Positions 1 through 10,650 of a stretch of DNA of 64,000 bases are shown piece after piece (the first letter of the stretch is position 1; every line of letters starts with the position of its first letter). The notes beneath the pieces are model-generated. The model ran no database searches and was not told the origin of the DNA. It saw only the letters and a program-made list of their open reading frames with translations. The stretch covers positions 310,001 through 374,000 of the forward strand of contig CALYLX010000121.1 of the NCBI GenBank assembly GCA_944990035.1, given 5' to 3'. A program made the position numbers and the translations under genes. Source of the DNA: Clitopilus passeckerianus. Lineage: Eukaryota; Basidiomycota; Agaricomycetes; Agaricales; Entolomataceae.

Positions 1-1845
1 TCCATTCTCTTGGGTAGGATGTCCAGATCCCAGACTAACGTTTCTCATCGCATAATCCCTACCACCGGTCCCGTACCCCTCGACATCACGGTTTGGCTGA
101 ACGACATATGGCGAAGTTCTAGCCGTTGACACTCCGAAGGCTTCTCCGAAATTCATCTTTGTCCTCCCGTGTTCGTTGACGTGGGGCCGATCTTGAGGGG
201 TGGCTTTCCCTCGAGAGGAGAGGAAATACCATCTGAGCGACGTCCAGATTTCTTGTGCGAAATCCGAATAGTTGATGCTAGTAGACTCATGTCAGTGCGT
301 ACAAGTAGCATAGTGTTAAAACGGAACTTACGAATCCCACAACGGCCTCCAGATACTCGTGGCTTTCTGGCCTGAACTCCGTCTGTACTCGCTCACTGGG
401 TAAGCCCACGCCATTAGGGCAGCAAAGAAGACCATCTACAAAACATCGTCAGTCAATCAGATACTCTGGCTATGACGATGAATGAGTTACCTCAATACAG
501 ATGGCCAAGGCATTCAGACCATTAGCAATGTTGGTACTGGTCCAATATTTTGTTTCTTTGATCACTCTGTCCTCTAGTGCGCTGAACTGGGAGGCAATCA
601 GTCGTTAGGATCCAGCAGTACAAGGGCAGAGAGGAACATAGAACATACCACAAACGACTGGTAGAAAGTGAAGACAACAATCAACTTTATACACAAGAAC
701 TTGGCCAAGGGCCGCTTCCCTTTGAGCTCTTCAGCAGTAAGGCCGTAGAACACCAGCAGGCCATAAAGGGCAATACTACATGAAAATGTTAGTCACGAGC
801 CGTGGTCAAATCGAAATCACAAGCCTAACCTGATGCTGACGAAATCGACGGCTTCTAGGTAGACATTGGCGAAGTGCGGGCTGAATCCAGCAGACTCGCA
901 CAAAACATTGTAGTGTTCACAGATAATTCCAACGACGGAGACAACTATCAGGAGGAATATCTGTTAGGAAGTCAAGTCAAGCAGAGCTAGACACCCCCAC
1001 TTACGAGGTCGAATGATCACATATTGCAAAACGGACCATTTGACGGTATACATGAAATATGACTTTGTGGGCCGGTATCTCCAGAAACAGAACTATTGAG
1101 GGCGTCAGAATGTAGGATCTCGTAGGACCAATCCTACGTACGGGTATAGGCAACGGTCGCTTATCCTTGCGCTCCAAGGCGTCTTCGGCTGATCTTCCAG
1201 TTGATGTAGCAGCAACGTATTCAATCAACAGTAAACTGGAGCAGAGTCGTCAGAAATCTTGAGAATGAGCGACAATATGGCATTGCCACTCACAGGAATG
1301 CACTGATAGTCACGGCTTCGTAGGCTGAATGAGATGAGTGAGCGAGTTTCGAGAAGACGAAGGGAATAGGCACAACATACCGACTTCAATTAATGAGTAG
1401 TAAGTGTAATGGCGGAAGTAACGATACGAAAAGAATGATATGACAGCGTAGACAGGCGGCATGTAAAGGATGCGCAATCTGGTCGAGTATAAGCGTCACC
1501 GGGAAGTTTTGAGAGACGAGAATGGCATACATTTGTCGCTGTTCAAGGGAATTGGTATAACTCCTACAAGACGACTGGAGTCAGAGTTGGTTTTAGGGTC
1601 ACTGGAAGACCGACGCACCTGCAATGCCGCAGAACAGAAAAGAGAGATATGAGGACGGTCTATCGGCCGGTATTCTAGGTTAGCATTTGGAAATACATCA
1701 TCAGGACCCTTGAACGCACCAAAGCCGCGCATCCTCCTGCAACCGCCCATCCTATCCTATGGTAATCCCAATCTATTCCATCCGAGCTCCAAAATCCCGA
1801 TTGGTCGACGTCTATTTGATTCGTTGTATTGCAGAAGGCAACCAT
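1..1845 (-). CDS. TMEM184/LAZ1 (Ost-alpha, DUF300) family membrane protein, 3' end cut by window edge
   Basis: Multi-pass membrane protein of the TMEM184/LAZ1/organic-solute-transporter-alpha family; fungal members are vacuolar or plasma-membrane proteins of poorly known function. Spliced by eye from an ATG at 1845 through about ten short exons. Family hallmarks seen: RILYMPPVYAV near residue 70, FCFWRYRPTK, the signature LQYVIIRP, then ELKGKRPLAKFLCIKL, FTFYQSFV and the NIANGLNALAICIE segment. Exon ends include 1845-1720, 1659-1619, 1563-1531, 1478-1381, 1324-1294, 1235-1142 and 1092-1005. The start was chosen because it opens a short polar N-terminus directly before the first hydrophobic stretch (HRIGWAVAGGCAAL). 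The C-terminal tail is hydrophilic and leaves the window at base 1. The junction between the exon ending at 1005 and the one beginning at 960 does not close in frame with a normal GT-AG intron. Family assignment is secure; exact gene model less so. Confidence 0.88.
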
Positions 1846-4208
1846 TTACTGTCGAGTCCTCTGTTGGCTTTCAAAGCTTCCTTCCTCCTCCTTGATGGTA
1901 TTCTTGGGGACTGACGTAGGAAAGGGGACCTGAGATTCGGAAGAGCGGTAATATATAGATGGCGGAGCGAAAGCAAGGAGTGGATCCACTCAGCCTGGCA
2001 CTGAGGGCAGGAGCAGAGGGTTTAGCCTGAAGGGGTAAATTTACAACAAACAACCGCCTGCCTGCCTTTGTCCGTGATCTCGACCTCCCGCAGGTGCGGC
2101 TGTGTCGTCGCTTCGTCCACTCTCACAAAAATAGGCACACCGTTAAAAACTCAATTTATATGTTCCCCTGTTTTGACCTTCCCTTTGCCTGTGATTGGGC
2201 CTTGTTGTACCGCACAAAATCCAAGTCTTTTACCAGCAAAATGAATACATGAATTGAGGGTATAAACCTTTTTACCAGTTTTTACTTCCATCACCCGTTG
2301 CAGGTGTATGTAATAGCCTTCACGAAATCGCCCCGAAACAACCCACACGAGTCTGCTGCGGAAACTTGCCCAGATAAAGATCAGAGCATTTCATCCACGC
2401 ATGTCGAGGAAGTCAATGACTATCAAATGCTGTGGCATCGCCAGCCATATATCGGACCGGTGACCAACCACTTCGGTCTAATCCTCAACGGAAATAGGTG
2501 CTGCAATAATGAGGTATTAGCAGAACAATTGGTTGTTTGAATGCTTGGCGGCAGCTGATTTGCCTGTCGCCTATGCAGCACAGCAGTTGCCGAACGGCAG
2601 ATATCCTTGTAAGTACCGAGTTTAGAGGCTGTTCAACAGCTCGAGGTAACCGCCAACCTCTTATTTCCGCCCATCAAAGAGGAGGTTGGTGCCAAAGAGT
2701 CGTTCCTTGCCCCCGCCAGAGTCTGCCCCTTTCTAGCCGCAACCTGACGTGCTAGTGCTCCTCCTCAACGCGGTGTCTACCCTGTCGCGACTACACTCTA
2801 GCGGACTCGTCTTCAGATCCGGATATGGGTGACTCTCAGCGGCCGCCTTTTCAGGGATCAGTACATTCTAAGGTTCACCATCCAGCTTCGATTACCCGCC
2901 GTCGTTACGGTCCCGATATAAGGAATCTCTGAAACCATGATTGTGGAAGATAGCACATTTACTTCTGGAGAAGAGAAAATACCGGGCGAAGCGTGGATGG
3001 GCGCGTTCTAGTCGTCTAATATTAGCGCATAGCCTAGGAAACAAACATAAAGCCGACCTGATTATCTTGAATTGTCAAAGATCTCCCTCTATATCCAACG
3101 CGCGGTCATCTCAGTCTCGGTTCGTCGTCGCAACCTACCCAACAAGCAAAGTCTTCCGAAATACCCCTGCTGTTTCTCGCTACTCTCATCTTCCATTCAA
3201 GCAGGGCTTCATCTCCACCCCAAACCTATTCATACGAGCCGATTACAGCCGAATCTGGGCACTCTCTGCTGTGAACGAACGGAATTAGTCTCTGCACCAC
3301 TTTTTTTCCAATTCTTTGGCAGGCTTTAAATGTTCTGTCTGCGTTAGTCGTCGTGATGTTAAATGGGTGAGGTAGGGCTTACGATGAGCATATTAGTTGT
3401 AGACGTTAAAAAGCTCCGAACTGGGTCATTGGCGAAGCCCTTTTCCGCCTCAGCCCAAGTCCTTTCATTTAGTGTGTGCACGGCCATGTTTCGGCTGTTC
3501 GTAGCCAGAACCACCAGGGGTGTCTGTCCTGTCTAGGGCACAGGAAAAACTGCCCTCACCAAAGAGTAGGCTTCTGCAAACCCTGCCAATGTCTTGCATG
3601 AGTTCCGTAAACGAAAACGACGGCTACCATATGGCTCAAGCGGAAGCAAGACTATCTTCTATCCAATGTCCTCAGCCTGCCATGGGGATTTCCACAAGCT
3701 CTATGTGCGGCGGATCAGCCGCGGATGTCTAAGTCAATCTCGAAAATCCATCCTGGGCAATCAACCTGCTTCCGATAGAGGTAGAGCTGTATAGGCAACG
3801 AATAGATGTACTTGATAGCCAGTAGCCTCACAGTAGGAGAAAAACTTGCAAGAATCCTTCCCTCCGGTCATCGTTCCAGTAGTAGTCCTCGTCAGTGAGA
3901 GAGGGGCCAAAAACAAATCCAAGTATTAACCATTTCATTAGTCCGACGCGTAGGTTGAAATGCGTGCATCGACCGAGCAAGTTCCCTCAGTTCTAACACC
4001 AGATACCACGAGCAATGGCTCAGCCATTCTAAGAGACCAACAGCATTAGATCTAACAATGCTGACGCCAAAATAGAATTCCTCCGCCCCGGTTCGAATCT
4101 TTGGCCTTGATGGGCTTAGTCAGCGATAGTGGGGTCAGCACAGCGCTCTCGTTTAGTTGTCGTCAGCTCAACTCACCTTTACGATTTTCATCTTCAACTT
4201 GTGCCACC
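1846..4208. other. Intergenic stretch, no supported gene
   Basis: About 2.4 kb between the divergent TMEM184-like and Vps27 genes. Short open frames exist on both strands but none has family motifs, a coherent exon structure or a plausible hydrophobicity pattern. It must contain both promoters. No tRNA, transposon ends or tandem repeats were recognised. Confidence 0.5.
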
Positions 4209-6664
4209 ATGTCTGGGTTAGGAAGCTGGTTATGGGGAACTTCACAGCTAGACGATGCTATTGGTGAGCATTATCAGCGTTCTGAGCCAGAAGAACTCGT
4301 CTAATGTGGTGTAATATTCAGATAAAGCGACCTCAGAACTGCTACCAGCCGGGGCAGAGGACATCGCCCTCAACCTCGAGATTTGCGACCAGATACGTTC
4401 AAAGAGTGCACCTGCTAAGGATGCCATGCGCGCTCTGAAGCGGAGGCTAAACCACAAGAACCCGAATGTCCAGAACCTAGCACTTTCGGTGTGTAAACTC
4501 CGGTATTCTCATCAAGCACTCATATTGACGTTTGGCTCTGTATAGCTAACAGACATATGTGTCAAGAATGGAGGTGATCTATTCTTGAACGAGATAGCAT
4601 CGAGAGAGTTCATCGACAACCTCGTCTCTATCCTCAAGATCCCAACGCTGAACAATGATGTTAAGAACAACATCCTACGGTACATCCAGAACTGGAGCTT
4701 GGCTTTCGAGGGGAAGCCTGCATTGAGCTATGTCGGCACGGTATACAAGACTCTGAAATCTGAAGGTACGTGTCCTCAGCACTCAACAAGCTGCGCAGTT
4801 CGGCTCCTGACTCACGCTCCTGTCTAAAGGCTTCACATTCCCACCCAAAGACTTCGCAGCAGCGTCATCTGCAATGGTTGATACCTCTCAAGCACCTGAA
4901 TGGATAGACTCAGATGTTTGTTTGCGCTGCCGTACCGCCTTTACATTCACCAACCGGAAACATCATTGCCGGAATTGTGGACAAGTCTTTGACCAGCAAT
5001 GCTCCTCCAAGTCCATGCCCCTTCCTCATTTCGGCATTACCCAGGAGGTCCGAGTCTGTGATGGATGTTATAACAAGATGTTCAAGAAGGCAGATAAATC
5101 CAACAATGCCAAATCCCACAAGCATTCCCACTCTGCACCTTACGCGCCCGCATCTCCCCCATCAAAGCCGAAACATCGATCTGCCAGAGATCTAGCTGAC
5201 GAGGAGCTTCAGCGGGCTATCCAACTTTCACTTGAAGAGTCGCAGAAGTCGGCTAGCTCAGCCCATACAGGGAACCACGCAAGACCTGGTTATGTTCCCT
5301 ACCAACCCGACAGTTCAGCGCACAAATGGCAGCCCTCGGAGCCACCACTCGTCGACCGGGATACCAGGCCTTCAGATCGCAAGATTTCTGCTGAGGAAGA
5401 GGAAGACCCAGATCTCAAGGCTGCCATTGAGGCGAGTCTCCGAGAGCTGAATGCCCCGAAACCATCTGCCCCTACTGCAGAAACGCCCGTTCAAACCCCC
5501 TACGGTCATCCGAATGGCTACCAGAACTCATACATGCCCGCCGAGTCCAACTCCGCCACACCAGTCCCCACCCCGAGCAAACCCGTTCCGAATTACGATT
5601 TGGCGCCGATGGAGAGCGATGCGATATTGTCGTTCACGCAGACGGTTGAGCAGGCTGAGGCGCAGGGTGGTAGTGGGTATCTGGCAAGGCATCCGGGTGT
5701 TGTGGAGATGTATGATAGGGCGAATGGTTTGAGGCCGAAGTTGGCTATGGGGTTGGATGATGCGGGCAGGAAAGAGCGTAAGTATTTTATCCGTCTCTCT
5801 CATTGGGTTCAATGCTTACTTTTATATGATTTAGAAATACTGACGGATATGCATGACAAGCTTTCCCAAGCAGTTAAGCTCTATGATCACCTTCTCACCG
5901 AACAAATTGCCCATCCTCGATGGCGATCGCCTGTGCAAGCACAACCTTCGACTTCGTACCAACAGCCCCAGCAGCAGCAACCAGCATATACTAACGGTTA
6001 CTCCCAATGGGCACCCGCATCTGCCTCTTATCAACCCCAACAACCTCTCCAATCCCCGTCCGTCTCCCAACCCCAATACACTCAACAATTCTCACCTACC
6101 CCTACTCATGCTACACCTGCGGCCGCGAGTGCACCACCTCCAGCCAGCTCATCCCCCGAGATCGATAGGTCATATGCATACCAGTCACAAGCTCAAGCAC
6201 CTACTACGAGTCTTCCTCCGGTATCGATAATTCCCCAGCAGTACGGTTATCAAGTCGCTTCGCCGCCTCCACAGCAGGTCGCCAGCCCGCCACCTCATCC
6301 ACAACAAGTCCAGCAGCCACCATCACCCCAGCTGGCACGGCATAAGTCTCTAGTGGTGTCTCATCAACCTATGAGTTCCCCACCTCCGGTCAATGTGCAT
6401 GCTCAGCCGAATGCTGGGTTGGGGAGGAGTCATACGGTTTCTGCGCCGGGAAGGCAACCTCAGATGTATAATGCCCAGCAGCTCCAGCAGCAGCAGCAGC
6501 AGCAATGGCAGTATGCCCAACAGCATCATCAGCAACAACTTGCGAGTCAGCTGATGCAGGCTCCGGTTGCGCCGACGAATGTTCTGCCTCAGTTCCCGGC
6601 TGTGCCGACTGGTGTGCCGCTTCAGCAGGAGGAGAGGAAGGAGGCGATGTTGATTGATTTGTGA
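4209..6664 (+). CDS. VPS27: Vps27, ESCRT-0 subunit (VHS-FYVE-UIM)
   Basis: ESCRT-0 component that binds PI3P and ubiquitinated cargo on endosomes and starts multivesicular-body sorting with Hse1/STAM. Exons 4209-4263, 4322-4488, 4546-4765, 4830-5777 and 5835-6664 sum to 2220 nt, 739 residues. Order of parts: VHS domain about residues 8-145 (reads [20 protein letters not shown]); FYVE zinc finger about 170-230 with the RKHHCRNCG core and paired cysteines; UIM-1 about 271-285 ([14 protein letters not shown]) and UIM-2 about 340-354 ([10 protein letters not shown]); then a long Q/P-rich tail. The extreme C-terminus, LIDL, is a clathrin-box-like motif as in Vps27/Hrs. The intron at 5778-5834 is exactly 57 nt with no stop, so an unspliced reading stays open. 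The start is the first ATG of the VHS frame, in a CACC-ATG context. Confidence 0.95.
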
Positions 6665-7908
6665 GAGGGAGATGTGCCAGACGTGCAGAGGGAGTAGGCA
6701 GTTGAGGTTAGAGGTGGACGTCTGCGTGCGGTGTGGGTTTAGTGTGCTTGTTTATGATATTCGTATGTTATTGTGTTGTGCTATGTAGAATAGGAAGGAC
6801 TTTTCTTGGGTCTCTTGGATTATTGGGGAGTATGTGAAAATTTCGCCAGGAATGTGGGTGAACACCGCGGTGGAAATAAAAGCCAGGAACCTTTCTGGGA
6901 GCATAGAACTTCTTTAATGAGTAGAATCTCAGCAAATGAGCCGGCAAAATTCTGAAGGAGTCAGAACGGCGCCTACTAGTAGGGACCTAAGTCATAGAGT
7001 GCACCTGGCCATCGCTTCGCACGGCTTGCATCCACACTATCATCACATTCAATATCATCACTCTTGAACCTACTGTATAAAGTCCTTCTGCCTCCCAGTC
7101 AAACCTGTCATTCTGTTGCTTCTCGGTGACCAAACGTGAAATTCGGACGCATCTCTGACTTTTGCACTTGAGGACGTCGTGAAGGCGCGTCGCTCTAACA
7201 TTTGATGTGCCGTCGTGTGGATCCTTGGATGGGCAATGTCGTCTTCTTAGGCTCTAGAAAGTGGCCACAATATCAACAGGCGATGCTCTGCGCCTCGTAT
7301 TCTCTGAACGAATTCAAGAAACATTGATGATGAGGAGGGCTAAAAGCACTAAGGAGAGCCCACTGCAGTTCTAGAACTGGACTAGTTGCCACTGCTGCTA
7401 CTGAGGCGGACATCTTCAACGCCGATTCGTTGCTGCTCTTCATGTGAGAGGAGATGTTTGACCCGGATCCTATAAAGAGCAAGGGCGTGGAATCACAGCA
7501 CGTCTTCATAACACTGCGAGGTGTGGACAGCCCAGGCTATGCTCATATCCGACGGCAGCAATTTGGAGACTCAAAATCGGGCTCAACCGCATTCGAAGCT
7601 CTGGGGCGCTGTGATAGAACTGGAAAGTGCTGGCAAGTGCTGCATGCTGACCAGTGAAAGAGGGTGGGTTGTAAGTTCGAACAGGTTCACTGGCAGACCA
7701 AGCTCTCACTCAATGATTGCAGGATTATTATACAATGCGGGGCAGAATAAAATTCACGCCTGAATGAATGAATTTCGTCCAATACAGTGGACAATGGTCC
7801 AGCCTGTTGCAAAAGTCCCTTCTGTTCAGTAAGAGTGCCGTTCAACAGTGTGGTGCTGGTAGGGCGAGGAAGTGGCTGTGCCGCTGTGCTTCCAGTGTCC
7901 ATCAATCG
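6665..7908. other. Intergenic stretch before repeat copy A
   Basis: Contains the Vps27 3' flank and about 1 kb of sequence with only short unconvincing frames on both strands. No family motifs or RNA genes seen. Similarity to the second repeat copy starts at about 7909. Confidence 0.45.
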
Positions 7909-8032
7909 TCACGTGCTTGAAAGTCGCGTCGCGTCTGTGCTCTCGGGCGGGAAATGTATACAAATCCTGGCGGGAAACACAAATATTGGTCGCGCAAGAC
8001 ATACAGATACAAACTTAGGCGAAGCCTAGGAG

Positions 8033-8039
8033 TATAAAA
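8033..8039 (+). promoter_or_regulatory. TATA box of repeat copy A
   Basis: TATAAAA inside AGGAGTATAAAATG, followed about 25-30 nt later by a CT-rich segment (TCTTACTCCCCATTCTC) identical in copy B. The conservation of box and start region between both copies supports a pol II promoter. Inference from sequence only. Confidence 0.55.
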
Positions 8040-8150
8040 TGACTGGAATCTGCGTCTCTTACTCCCCATTCTCATCTTCATCATCATCTCTCATGCTCAC
8101 CGTCGCCGCTCTCTTCACCCCGATGACCGCATCGCTGGGTGTAACCACGC

Positions 8151-8480
8151 GAAGCTAAGTTGCTTTCGTTGATGTCAGGTCGCATTGGTCGCTGACTTTC
8201 CTCTATTTTTTCTGGGGCAAAAAGAAACAAGGGCCCCACACGCCGAGGGCTAGTCAATGCCAGGCACGTCACGCTAATATCAAGGATGGAGGGAGTCGCT
8301 GGCAGCGTTCCCCGGGAAGCTAAGTTACATGCGTTGACTCTGGACTACACCATCGCTGACCTTTCGATCTAGGCGAGAAGACAGAAGGCCCGCCCTTGCA
8401 GGAGGGTCCGTCAACGCCGACCACATCACGCTAAGCTTCGATTTCTTCGACAACATATCTATTCACATAACACTATAGGG
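8151..8480 (+). repeat. Internal tandem units of about 165 bp in copy A
   Basis: Two successive units begin with GAAGCTAAGTT at 8151 and 8316. Each carries TCGCTGAC plus a pyrimidine tract, then a segment like AGGGTCCGTCAACGCC and CACGCTAAG. Copy B shows the same pair at 28452 and 28620. Confidence 0.55.
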
Positions 8481-10578
8481 CTCAGGGTCAAGATTCTCAG
8501 GGTGACGTCCCTAACGCTTATCTCGCCGTTTGTATCGCTGACGTTGACAGGGTTGTGTCGGATTCGTACTCTAAGGTAATGTATAGTAGGACAGAGTAGT
8601 GTAGGGTAGTGTAGTCCATTTATCTACTGACCTCCCCTCTAGGTTTTTTCTTTTAAACACAACATCAGTTTCTTTTTTCTTTCTTTTTCTTTTTCTCTTG
8701 GTAGTGGTTGAAAGAGGAAGGACGAGGTTAGAGGGAAGGTTCAGACGGTTCACAGGCGGGCAATTTCGGGGGCCCGGTATGTGAACCACATTCCTTTGCA
8801 AACGGGTGCTGACTTTCATGATAGAGTTGGCTGACCCGGGCAGGAGTGGAGGGAGGTGATCGGAGTGAAGTACGGGGAGGGATGGGCGCGTGGTTAGTCG
8901 AAAATAGCGGAGGGTGGGGAGTTCGGTCGGAAGATGCGAACTCTCAAGGCGGGGAACGGCGAGGAGTCCCGTGTTTGTGGAGGTTCTTATGAGTGGAGGC
9001 AAGGTACGTGTTCTTTCATCTACCAACTCGCTCAGATGCTGACCATTCTGCTAGATTCCGTCGAACTTTCCTTCACTGTAAGGTTCGCTCTAACGAGTGG
9101 AGCCCTCTATGCAACGGGACGTAAATAGAAGGTCCCATAATTATGACACTCCCTTTTTCTGGAGTCATGGTACGTCGTCTGATATTTCCAACTTCACTCG
9201 GTTGTTAACAGCCTCTCAGGTCCTGTTTGACCTACCTCCATTCGTGCTTCATCTATTCTACGATGATCAGAGTTCGTTCTGACAAGTCGAACTCTCTGTG
9301 TAGCGGGACACAACCATTAGTCCCGCAGTTGTGGTCGTTTCTTGTTTTTTGATACTGTTTTGTTTTTGTTTTTGTTTTTGTTTTGTTTTCGGAGGCATGG
9401 TACGTCATCTGGGTTTCTCAGATTTGCACACATGTTGGCGCCCTACTAGGTGCACTAAATTATGCCTTCATAGATGCTTTCTTACTTTTCAGGCATCTGT
9501 GACGCAATGACGAGTGGTGGGTGGCTTATCCATCTGGATCAACAGCATCATCGCAAGATCGGTCAATAGGAATCATGCACAGATGCATCAGCGACCCAAC
9601 TCTGTCGCGGATCCCGTCGAATACTCCTTTGCAACAGCTTCTCTCACCCATGGATGAGCTCGCTTTACCAGGCCGCTCCCCCCACATCATCCACGGGCGC
9701 CACCATGGAAAGTGTTGGGGGAATGGCATCTCGACAATGTTGCTGGCGCCATCAGCAACATCATCGACTCTTTCAAGGCTTTGTGTTCTTTCATTGCACA
9801 TCCGCTACTACACGCTCGTTTTTGGATCAAGACTTTCACACGTTCGTTCTGGGCGACAATCCTATCCCACGGTCTTTTGGAACCTCGGACGATCGTCAAA
9901 CATTCTACCACACATTCCTTTCAAGAAACGGTCATTTGTCCCCTATGTTGAGGGGAACGCACCGTAAGCAACGTTTGCTCTGATTTTAAGGATTTGACGC
10001 TGACCAATAACACCAATAGATCCTATCGCGGTGCATACATACAAGCAACGTTGGATGCACAATTCCAACTATTCCCTTCGCCCTTTGACCTCTTTCTTTC
10101 AAATCTTTCGGGTCCATCCGCTGCCCAGGTTCTACCACACGCTCGTGCTTGCATCAAGACTACCACACACTCCTTTGGAATCTCGAGCCGTCATCAACCA
10201 CATTCTATCATACATTCATTTTAAGTATGATCATCCGCCCGCTCGTGGACGGGGAGGCACTGTAAGCAATGTTGTTTTGTATCTAAAGGATCTTACTTAC
10301 TAAACGACGTGAAAAGATCGTGTAGCGACGCAAAAGGAACTTCGACATAGCACCTCCTGAACACCTATTTCTTTGGACCATCCTCAACGTATGATCAGTC
10401 AAGATGATGGTCTTATTCATACTCCGGCTTGACCGTTCTTTGTTCTGGCCACCTCGACCTCTACAATGATTCAAGCCAGCCGACCACCTCCCAGCGCTCC
10501 AGGGCTTTCTCAAGCCCGGACATAGCTCATCGTGTGGCAGAGATCAAGCAGCCAATGATTCGAGATGGGATACGTACC

Positions 10579-10650
10579 AAGTCAAGGGTTGGGTCATGTA
10601 CAGCCAGGAGATGATGATCTTCTGGCTGTACATGACCCAACCCTTGACTT
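10579..10650 (+). repeat. 29-bp perfect inverted repeat (hairpin) inside copy A
   Basis: Left arm 10579-10607 and right arm 10622-10650 are exact reverse complements. The 14-nt spacer begins GAG and ends CTT and can extend the stem further. It lies in the third exon-like module of copy A; the matching place in copy B (around 30718) has no such palindrome. RNA from either strand would fold into a strong stem-loop. Confidence 0.85.

Noticed and set aside
9345..9390. TTTTTG-rich run in the repeat
   Set aside because: Simple sequence shared by both copies in part; not a telomeric or CRISPR repeat.
9521..9967. 148-residue plus-strand frame in copy A, and 29937-30611 in copy B
   Set aside because: The frames are not conserved in phase or boundaries between copies; the C/T-rich composition simply lacks stops in several phases.
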